Positions 15,079-21,183 of a DNA stretch of 21,183 nt are shown in pieces (position 1 is the first letter of the stretch; every line of letters starts with the position of its first letter). The translations under genes and the position numbers were made by a program. The notes under the pieces are model-generated. The model was given only the letters and a program-made list of their open reading frames with translations, was not told the DNA's origin and did no database searches. Source of the stretch: an uncultured Clostridia bacterium (GTDB lineage Bacteria; Bacillota; Clostridia; Oscillospirales; Acutalibacteraceae); assembly GCA_944384865.1 (NCBI GenBank), contig CALWVC010000004.1:1-21183 (forward strand). The letters are read 5' to 3'.

Positions 15079-15819
15079 ATGGGTAAACAGGCGCAGTTGG
15101 ATTTATCGAATATACCGAAGCATATCGGCATTATTATGGACGGGAACGGACGTTGGGCAAAAAAACGGTTTTTGCCCCGGTCGGCGGGACATTCTGCGGG
15201 AGCGTCTACTTTTAAAACCATTGCCCGTTACTGTAATAAAATCGGCGTGCAGGTGTTGACGGTTTATGCCTTTTCCACCGAAAACTGGAAACGTCCGCCT
15301 GCGGAGGTGGCGTCGATTTTAGATATTCTGCGCAAATATCTGAAAGATTCTACAAATTTCAAAGATGAAAATATCCGGTTGCGGTTTATCGGCGATAGCA
15401 GCGTGTTGCCAGCGGATATTATCGAGTTGATTCATACCGCTGAGGAGGATTCTAAATCCGCCACCGGGCTGGTGGTAAATCTGGCGGTCAATTACGGCGG
15501 GCGGGACGAAGTCGTACACGCAGTGCGGCAGATTGTGAAAGACTGTAAAAACGGGGTGCTGACTGAGGAACAGATTAATGAACAGGCGATTTCTGCGCGT
15601 ATTTATACCGCTGGTCAGCCGGATCCGGATCTGATTATCCGTCCCAGCGGGGAATACCGGTTGTCCAACTTTCTGTTATGGCAGTCGGCCTACAGTGAGT
15701 TTTGGTTTTCAAACGTATTATGGCCGGATTTTAAACCCCGGCATCTGGATCAGGCGATTCTTTCCTATCAGCAGCGGGATCGCCGGTTTGGCGGTGTGCA
15801 TGCAGGTGAAAACGCGTGA
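15079..15819 (+). CDS. uppS: Undecaprenyl diphosphate synthase (cis-prenyltransferase)
   Basis: UppS extends farnesyl diphosphate with isopentenyl units in cis to the C55 lipid carrier used for cell-wall assembly. Hallmarks are HIGIIMDGNGRWAKKR with catalytic Asp21, GHSAGA, VLTVYAFSTENWKRP, LAVNYGGRDE, and the C-terminal DLIIRPSGEYRLSNFLLWQ. The product has 246 residues. GAAAGGG at 15059-15065 is 13 bases before the ATG at 15079. The TTG at 15067 is in frame but too close to that site, so the start is slightly uncertain. Its isoprenoid precursors depend on Dxr and IspG, encoded downstream in the same cluster. Confidence 0.96.
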   Translation: MGKQAQLDLSNIPKHIGIIMDGNGRWAKKRFLPRSAGHSAGASTFKTIARYCNKIGVQVLTVYAFSTENWKRPPAEVASILDILRKYLKDSTNFKDENIRLRFIGDSSVLPADIIELIHTAEEDSKSATGLVVNLAVNYGGRDEVVHAVRQIVKDCKNGVLTEEQINEQAISARIYTAGQPDPDLIIRPSGEYRLSNFLLWQSAYSEFWFSNVLWPDFKPRHLDQAILSYQQRDRRFGGVHAGENA

Positions 15820-15861
15820 TGGGCGGTGCGGAGCGTCGGTAGTGGCGGGTTTGAATCAAGC

Positions 15862-15880
15862 GGCCGGTTCGCCGGCCTTT
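15862..15880 (+). terminator. Weak hairpin between uppS and cdsA
   Basis: GGCCGG (15862-15867) pairs with CCGGCC (15872-15877) around a TTCG tetraloop, followed by only three T residues and a later TTTT. The structure is stable but the T tract is poor, so it is probably a pause or RNA-stability element. Confidence 0.4.
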
Positions 15881-15911
15881 CGGCATTTTGTGTAAAAGGG
15901 ATGATTGCATT

Positions 15912-16772
15912 ATGAAACAACGAATTATTACCGGATTGATTGGCGGATCGCTGGTTATTTTATTGTTGTTTTTACGGGATACCGTTGTGTTTAATTGTAT
16001 CATTGCGCTGATTACGCTGGTGTCGGTTTATGAGATCCTCGTGGCTACACATTATGTAAAAAATCGGGTGTTGATTGGCTGCGGCCTGCTGTTTGCGGCT
16101 GTGGTTCCGTTTTTCCAGCTGACCGGTTTTATGCCGGTGGGGCTGACCATCTGCTGCGCGTTTATTCTGGCGACGCTGTGTGTGTTGTTGCATGGACACC
16201 GAACAATAGAACTAAAAGAAGTTTCGTTTGTGTTTATGATGTCGCTGCTGATTCCGTTTTCGATGTCGACAATGCTGTATCTGAATGTGGCGTCGGTCTA
16301 TTTTCCGCAAAGATATGATCAGATCGACGGGTTGTTTTTTGTATTGTTGGCTTTTGGCGGCGCCTGGATGGGAGATATCGGCGCATATTTTATCGGCAGC
16401 TTTTTTGGAAAGCATAAACTGGCGCCGGTGATCAGCCCGAAAAAAACGGTGGAGGGCGCCATTGGCGGCGTGTTGACCACGGTGGTGTTTTTTACAGCGC
16501 TGGGACTGGTCTGGGAGTTTGCGGTGTTGCGACAGGATGGCGGTGTGCAATGGGTGTGGCTGGTGATCAGCGCGGTTGCCTGCTCCATTGTGGGCATGAT
16601 CGGTGATCTTGCTTTTTCCTGTATCAAGCGGGCCTGCTATATTAAAGATTACGGCCACATTATCCCCGGACACGGGGGGATGCTGGACCGGTTTGACAGT
16701 GTGATTTTAGTATCGCCGTTTTTGTTTTTGCTGGTGCAATATATTCCGTTCATTGTTCGGACGGCGGTTTAA
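15912..16772 (+). CDS. cdsA: Phosphatidate cytidylyltransferase (CDP-diacylglycerol synthase)
   Basis: CdsA makes CDP-diacylglycerol from phosphatidic acid and CTP, the precursor of all phospholipids including the PgsA product. The 286-residue protein has several membrane helices. It carries the complete CdsA signature at residues 236-262: SCIKRACYIKDYG, then PGHGGMLDRFD. The helix with DIGAYFIGSFFGKHK and the SPKKTVEGAIGG segment are also typical. The ATG at 15912 gives a usual MKQRIITG start; AAAAGGG at about 15895-15900 lies 11 bases upstream. dxr begins shortly after the stop. Confidence 0.97.
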   Translation: MKQRIITGLIGGSLVILLLFLRDTVVFNCIIALITLVSVYEILVATHYVKNRVLIGCGLLFAAVVPFFQLTGFMPVGLTICCAFILATLCVLLHGHRTIELKEVSFVFMMSLLIPFSMSTMLYLNVASVYFPQRYDQIDGLFFVLLAFGGAWMGDIGAYFIGSFFGKHKLAPVISPKKTVEGAIGGVLTTVVFFTALGLVWEFAVLRQDGGVQWVWLVISAVACSIVGMIGDLAFSCIKRACYIKDYGHIIPGHGGMLDRFDSVILVSPFLFLLVQYIPFIVRTAV

Positions 16773-16785
16773 GAGGTAAATGGCA

Positions 16786-17928
16786 ATGACCCTTTGTATT
16801 TTAGGCTCCACAGGCTCGATCGGAAAACAGAGTCTCGACGTTGCGCGGCTGCACGGAATTTCCGTTGCGGCCCTTACTGCGTTTCATAATGTGCAACTGC
16901 TAGAACAGCAGATTCGGCAGTTTCATCCGGCGCTGGCGGTCGTGGTGGATCCGGCGGCGGCGAAAACGCTGCAAATCCGGGTTGCAGATACGAACACGAA
17001 GGTGTTGTCAGGCACGCAGGGACTGTTGGAAGCGGTGCAGCTTGCACAGGTGGACATGGTGCTCAATGCGCTGGTGGGCATGGCGGGGCTGCTGCCGACG
17101 GTGACGGCGATTCGGGCAGGTAAAGATATTGCGCTGGCAAATAAGGAAACGCTGGTAGCCGGCGGTGATCTGGTCATGGAACTGGCGCGGCAAAAGGGTG
17201 TGCGGATTCTGCCGGTGGATTCTGAGCATTCGGCGGTGTTTCAGGCGTTGCAGGGCAACGATCGAAAAGATGTAAACCGAATTATTCTGACAGCATCCGG
17301 CGGGCCGTTTTTCGGAAAGAGCAAAGCGGAACTGGCCGGAGTAACGGCGGCGCAGGCGCTGCGGCATCCCAACTGGAATATGGGTCAAAAAATCACCATT
17401 GACTGTGCGACCATGATGAATAAGGGCTTCGAGGTGATCGAGGCAGTGCATTTGTTCGGGTTGCCAGAACAGCAGATTGATGTGGTGATCCATCGGGAAA
17501 GTATTGTGCATTCGATGGTGGAATATACCGACCATTCGGTGATGGCGCAGATGGGCGTGGCGGATATGCGGATTCCGATTCAGTATGCGCTGACCTGGCC
17601 GCGGCGGCAGCCGTCTCCGGCGGCGGCGCTGGATCTGACGAACATTGCGAAACTGACCTTTTATCCGCCGGATGAGCAGAATTTCCCCTGTTTGTCTGTC
17701 TGCCGGCAGGCGATTCGCAAGGGCGGCGTGACGCCGGCGGCGGTGAATGCCGTCAATGAAGAGGCGGTTCGGCTGTTTTTGCAGGACCGGATCGGATTCT
17801 TGGAGATTGCCGAGTGGGCGCAGCGTGCATATGACGGCTTTTCGGGGGCATATTCTGATACAGACGATCTTCTGCGTATAGATGCGGATGCGCGCAGGAT
17901 GGTGCGGGAATATTACGCCGGGAGGTGA
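16786..17928 (+). CDS. dxr: 1-deoxy-D-xylulose 5-phosphate reductoisomerase
   Basis: Dxr (IspC) converts DXP to methylerythritol 4-phosphate with NADPH, the committed step of the MEP isoprenoid pathway. The NADPH loop LGSTGSIG starts at residue 6. Other hallmarks are ALANKETLVAGG, the metal-site VDSEHSAVFQ, LTASGGPF, HPNWNMGQKITIDCATMMNKG and HRESIVHSMVEY. The length of 380 residues is normal. Of two nearby in-frame ATGs, 16786 is eight bases after AGAGGT (16772-16777), while 16780 is only two bases away, so I prefer 16786. The stop overlaps a GTG that may start rseP. Confidence 0.97.
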   Translation: MTLCILGSTGSIGKQSLDVARLHGISVAALTAFHNVQLLEQQIRQFHPALAVVVDPAAAKTLQIRVADTNTKVLSGTQGLLEAVQLAQVDMVLNALVGMAGLLPTVTAIRAGKDIALANKETLVAGGDLVMELARQKGVRILPVDSEHSAVFQALQGNDRKDVNRIILTASGGPFFGKSKAELAGVTAAQALRHPNWNMGQKITIDCATMMNKGFEVIEAVHLFGLPEQQIDVVIHRESIVHSMVEYTDHSVMAQMGVADMRIPIQYALTWPRRQPSPAAALDLTNIAKLTFYPPDEQNFPCLSVCRQAIRKGGVTPAAVNAVNEEAVRLFLQDRIGFLEIAEWAQRAYDGFSGAYSDTDDLLRIDADARRMVREYYAGR

Positions 17929-19007
17929 CGGTCATCGATACGGTTTTAAATATATGGAATATGGTCTGGCCGGTGTTGGTGGCGATTTTGATTTTTGGCC
18001 TGATTATTTTTATTCATGAATTCGGGCATTTTTTGTTTGCCAAACTGTTTAAAGTGCGGGTCAATCAGTTTGCCATCGGGTTTGGGCCGGCGATTTTCAA
18101 ATTTCAAAAGGGCGAAACACTGTATGCGATTCGGATTTTGCCTTTTGGCGGCTATTGCGCGATGGAGGGGGAGGATGGCCAGAGCGAGGATCCCAGGGCG
18201 TTTGGAAACGCCAAGGTTTATAAACGGATCATCATCTGCGCTGCCGGCGCGGTGTTTAATCTGATTCTGGGTTTTTTGATCATGCTGACCATTGTTTCGA
18301 TTCAATCTAATAATCTGGCGTCTACCACCATCAGCCGGTTTGACGATCACGCTGTATCAAATACCGGACAGGGGTTACAGGTCGGAGATCGGATTTTAAA
18401 AATCAACAACCGGCATATTTTTTCTTCAGACGATATCAGCTATATGCTGGCCAGTGATGAAGACGGCGTGGTATCCATGCAGGTCAAGCGGGATGGAGAG
18501 AATATAACGCTGGATGCTGTGCAATTTGATATGCAGGAGCAGGACGGCAGAAGCTTTATCGAACTGGATTTTTGGGTCGAGCCGGTGGATGCCGGATTTT
18601 TCGGTATCATTGGCGAGAGCTTTAACCGCACCCTTTCAATGGGGCGGCTGGTCTGGATGTCGTTGGGCGATCTGCTGACCGGAAAATATGGGCTCAATGA
18701 TATTTCCGGCCCGGTTGGTGTTACGAGCATGATGTCCAGCGCGGTATCAAGTATAGCGGTCAATGGTGTGGACGGGTTCATCTATCTGCTGCGAATTTTA
18801 TCGCTGATCACCATTAATCTGGGAATTTTCAATTTACTGCCGGTACCGGCGCTGGACGGCAGCCGGATTCTGTTTTTAATCATTGAATGGATTCGAGGGA
18901 AACCCATCGACCCGAAAAAAGAGGGTATGGTGCACGCGATCGGCATGGCGGTATTGCTGGTGCTGATGGTCGTGATTTTGTTTAAGGATGTCTGGGCGCT
19001 GTTTTGA
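17925..19007 (+). CDS. rseP: RseP/RasP family site-2 zinc metalloprotease
   Basis: This is an intramembrane protease that cleaves transmembrane anti-sigma factors and leftover signal peptides. The zinc motif HEFGH is in the first helix (His31, Glu32, His35 if counted from the GTG). A PDZ domain with GLQVGDRILKINNR covers about residues 130-205, and the third ligand region is LLPVPALDGSRI. The final helix ends the protein. The start is uncertain. The GTG at 17925 overlaps the dxr stop and also the GGAGG at 17921-17925. An ATC at 17934 has ideal spacing, and the ATG at 17961 has no clear ribosome binding site but gives a normal-length N-terminus. ispG follows after 45 bases. Confidence 0.93.
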   Translation: MTVIDTVLNIWNMVWPVLVAILIFGLIIFIHEFGHFLFAKLFKVRVNQFAIGFGPAIFKFQKGETLYAIRILPFGGYCAMEGEDGQSEDPRAFGNAKVYKRIIICAAGAVFNLILGFLIMLTIVSIQSNNLASTTISRFDDHAVSNTGQGLQVGDRILKINNRHIFSSDDISYMLASDEDGVVSMQVKRDGENITLDAVQFDMQEQDGRSFIELDFWVEPVDAGFFGIIGESFNRTLSMGRLVWMSLGDLLTGKYGLNDISGPVGVTSMMSSAVSSIAVNGVDGFIYLLRILSLITINLGIFNLLPVPALDGSRILFLIIEWIRGKPIDPKKEGMVHAIGMAVLLVLMVVILFKDVWALF

Positions 19008-19052
19008 CAGGGCAAAGCTTTTATGGTAGCACAGTGAAAAGGGGAGGCCGGC

Positions 19053-20099
19053 ATGGCTGCTTATACAAAACGGGTTCAAATTGGAAAGCTTTCGATTGGC
19101 GGCGGCGCGCCGGTGGCGATTCAGTCGATGCTGAACCGGCCGGCGGCGGATATCGCCGGCAATGTGGAACAGGCCAGAGCGCTGGAGGATGCGGGCTGTG
19201 AAATGATCCGGGCGGCGGTCCCGACGCTGCGGGACGTGCCGCTGATTGCGGCGCTGAAAGCGGCGGTGCGGGTTCCGATTGTAGCGGATATTCATTTTGA
19301 TTACCGCATTGCACTGGCCTGTGTTGACGCGGGCGCGGATAAAATCCGGATCAATCCGGGCAATATCGGCGGCGACGATCCGGTTCGGGCGGTGGCGGAA
19401 AAATGTAAAGAGGCGGGTGTTCCGATTCGTATCGGCGTCAATTCCGGTTCTGTTGAAAAGCATATTCTGCAAAAATACGGCGGGGTAACCGCCGAGGCGC
19501 TGGTAGAAAGCGCGATGTATCACGCGTCGCTGCTGGAACGGTTTGGTTTTGACGATATTGTATTATCGATGAAAGCGTCGGATGTACAGTTGATGTTTGA
19601 CGCTTATAAACTGGCGGCACAGCAGACCGATTATCCGCTGCATCTGGGCGTAACCGAGGCGGGAACGGCGCGCATGGGGCTGGTGAAATCCGCCGCGGGC
19701 ATCGGCGGGTTGCTGCTATCGGGCATCGGCGATACCCTGCGGGTATCGCTGACCGACGATCCGGTGCGGGAGGTGGCTGCGGCACGGGATATTCTGGCGG
19801 CCTGCGGTGTGCGCAGATTTGGCGTGAATATTGTCTGTTGTCCGACCTGTGGGCGAACCAAAATCGATCTGATTGCGCTGGCAAACCGGGTGGAACAGGC
19901 GCTCAAAGACTGTGACAAGCCGATTACGGTGGCAGTGATGGGCTGTGCTGTGAATGGCCCGGGCGAGGCGGCTGGGGCCGATATCGGCATTGCCGGCGGC
20001 GATGGCTGCGGGCTGTTGTTTAAAAAGGGGAAGATTATCAAAAAGGTAGAAGAACATCAGCTGTTTGATCTGCTGATGCAGGAGATTCAGGAATTATAA
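19053..20099 (+). CDS. ispG: 4-hydroxy-3-methylbut-2-enyl diphosphate synthase IspG
   Basis: IspG is the [4Fe-4S] enzyme that reduces MEcPP to HMBPP in the MEP pathway. Its cluster cysteines are Cys263, Cys266 and Cys298, in CCPTCGRTKID and MGCAVNGPGEA, with the family's fixed spacing. Substrate-binding stretches include PVAIQSMLN, VADIHFDYRIAL, KIRINPGNIG and IRIGVNSGS. The 348 residues match the short bacterial form without the extra plant domain. AGGGGAGG just upstream precedes the ATG at 19053. The gene lies between rseP and polC, a common clostridial order. Confidence 0.97.
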   Translation: MAAYTKRVQIGKLSIGGGAPVAIQSMLNRPAADIAGNVEQARALEDAGCEMIRAAVPTLRDVPLIAALKAAVRVPIVADIHFDYRIALACVDAGADKIRINPGNIGGDDPVRAVAEKCKEAGVPIRIGVNSGSVEKHILQKYGGVTAEALVESAMYHASLLERFGFDDIVLSMKASDVQLMFDAYKLAAQQTDYPLHLGVTEAGTARMGLVKSAAGIGGLLLSGIGDTLRVSLTDDPVREVAAARDILAACGVRRFGVNIVCCPTCGRTKIDLIALANRVEQALKDCDKPITVAVMGCAVNGPGEAAGADIGIAGGDGCGLLFKKGKIIKKVEEHQLFDLLMQEIQEL

Positions 20100-20256
20100 A
20101 GGCAACCGTATCAGCCGGCGCCGGCGGTCTGCTGACAGAGGGCAGCCTAAATGGCACAAACAGACGTCTGACGGTATGATGATGCGGTTGGGCGCGGTTT
20201 AGCCCGCATCGATTTGACGATGGGGCCGCGTTGTGTGGGAAAGGGTTTTTTCATTT

Positions 20257-21183
20257 ATGTCACAAATGTTATTTTCAGAGCTTTTCGGCGGCTATCTGAC
20301 CGATCAGGCGCTGTTGCAGGACTATGGACAGCTGCGGGTTTCAGGCTGCCACATTGTCCGGGAACATCGGCAGATGCAGCTGGAAGTGTTCAGCGATGCT
20401 TATATTTCCTATGCGGAGCAGCAGAAACTGGAGCAGGCGCTTCAGCAGGCGCTGTCGCTGTCGATGGCGCGTATCAGCGTCATTTATGAGCATTTGCCCT
20501 TTGAAGGGTCATATTGTAACGATCTGCTGCTGTTGCTGCGCCGGAAAAATCCCAGGCTTAACGGTTTTTTTGATGGTGCGGTATGCACATATGACGGGCA
20601 GACGCTGACCATTTCATTGCAGCACGGCGGGTTGGAGATGATCCAGGCACAACAGACCGAACAAAAAATCAAAGAATGGCTGTCGCTGCATTTTTCGATT
20701 ACGCCGCAGATTGTATTTACCGGGGTGACCGAAGCCACGGCTGAAATGTGCGCGCAGGATGCGCAGCAGGCGGAACAGCGTCAGATCGAGAAGCTGCAGC
20801 AGCAGAAAAAAGCGCAGCAGGCGCAGGAGGACGCGCCGCGTACAGCGCCGCCGCCGGACAATCTGCCTTATTATCCTGACAGCTTGAAGCCGGTGTTTGG
20901 CCCGCCGATCAAATCCAGACCGACGCCGATCGGGGAGATCACGCCGGAGCTTGGAACAGTGACCGTCTGGGGCGATGTGTTCAAGACCGACGCCATCAAG
21001 ACCCGCAGCGGCGGCCGGTATATTGTGACGATGTATATCACCGATTATACCGGTTCTTACATATTGAAAAGCTTTGTGACCGAGGGCGAATATAAAACGC
21101 TGGCGCACATCAAGCCGGGCGCGACGCTGCTGGTGCGGGGCGATATCAACAACGACCGGTTTGAAAACGAATATGTGCTCAAC
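20257..21183 (+). CDS. polC: DNA polymerase III alpha subunit PolC, N-terminal part, cut by the window end
   Basis: PolC is the Gram-positive-type replicative polymerase. The frame is open from the ATG at 20257 to the last base, giving 309 residues of a protein that is usually about 1,430 long. The first part matches the PolC N-terminal domain. A Gln/Glu-rich linker of low complexity (about residues 167-202) follows. The OB-fold region then begins (TVWGDVFKTDAIKTRSGG, then TMYITDYTGSYILKSF), a segment highly characteristic of PolC. Exonuclease and polymerase domains lie beyond the window. GGGAAAGGG at 20237-20245 precedes the ATG by 11 bases. The 157-base gap after ispG has GC-rich palindromes but no clear terminator or promoter. 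Confidence 0.93.
   Translation, partial: MSQMLFSELFGGYLTDQALLQDYGQLRVSGCHIVREHRQMQLEVFSDAYISYAEQQKLEQALQQALSLSMARISVIYEHLPFEGSYCNDLLLLLRRKNPRLNGFFDGAVCTYDGQTLTISLQHGGLEMIQAQQTEQKIKEWLSLHFSITPQIVFTGVTEATAEMCAQDAQQAEQRQIEKLQQQKKAQQAQEDAPRTAPPPDNLPYYPDSLKPVFGPPIKSRPTPIGEITPELGTVTVWGDVFKTDAIKTRSGGRYIVTMYITDYTGSYILKSFVTEGEYKTLAHIKPGATLLVRGDINNDRFENEYVLN

Noticed and set aside
20100..20256. GC-rich palindromes (such as GCCGGCGCCGGC) between ispG and polC as a terminator or regulatory site
   Set aside because: There is no T run after the palindromes and no consistent hairpin. The palindromes are expected by chance in this GGC/GCC-rich sequence.
1..21183. CRISPR arrays, tRNA or rRNA genes, insertion sequences, att sites or phage genes
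   Set aside because: No regularly spaced repeats, cloverleaf sequences, transposase or integrase motifs were seen. All supported genes are chromosomal core types or ordinary signalling genes.

Overview
The window reads as an ordinary stretch of a chromosome from a Gram-positive Bacillota, most likely class Clostridia. The evidence is a PolC-type replicative polymerase, a transcriptional T-box leader, strong GGAGG-type ribosome binding sites with frequent TTG and GTG starts, a DUF1385 gene joined to prmC, and an uppS-cdsA-dxr-rseP-ispG-polC run. I cannot place the family. All 20 protein genes I support lie on the + strand, and no tRNA, rRNA, IS element, CRISPR array or phage gene was seen.

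Layout. Positions 1-825 hold the 3' part of an MreB-family actin gene. It is followed by a lipoprotein with acidic Ca-binding-like loops (877-2232), an OmpR-type response regulator (2391-3086) and its HAMP sensor kinase (3134-4603). The kinase overlaps a DUF1385 membrane protein (4590-5603), which overlaps prmC (5600-6421). A promoter then starts a tightly packed recA-recX-rimO-pgsA block (6612-10304).

A promoter at 10305-10333 drives a cysteine T-box riboswitch (about 10340-10573). Its specifier codon is UGC and its acceptor-pairing bases are UGGA. It controls cysE (serine acetyltransferase) and cysS (cysteinyl-tRNA synthetase), so uncharged tRNA-Cys should raise both cysteine synthesis and tRNA charging. 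About 270 nt of unexplained leader lies between the T-box terminator and cysE.

A monocistronic cold-shock gene (13158-13370) has a near-consensus promoter, a 21-bp terminator-like hairpin in its leader, and a strong bidirectional terminator downstream. A further promoter starts pyrH-frr-uppS-cdsA-dxr-rseP-ispG-polC (13642 to the window end). These genes cover UMP kinase, ribosome recycling, undecaprenyl diphosphate synthesis, CDP-diacylglycerol synthesis, two MEP isoprenoid steps, site-2 protease and replication. Several small hairpins sit between them and may tune read-through.

I see no clear undescribed multi-gene system. The parts most worth a second look are the cold-shock leader hairpin, the extra cysE leader with a GC-rich hairpin beside the ribosome binding site, and the lipoprotein next to the two-component pair.
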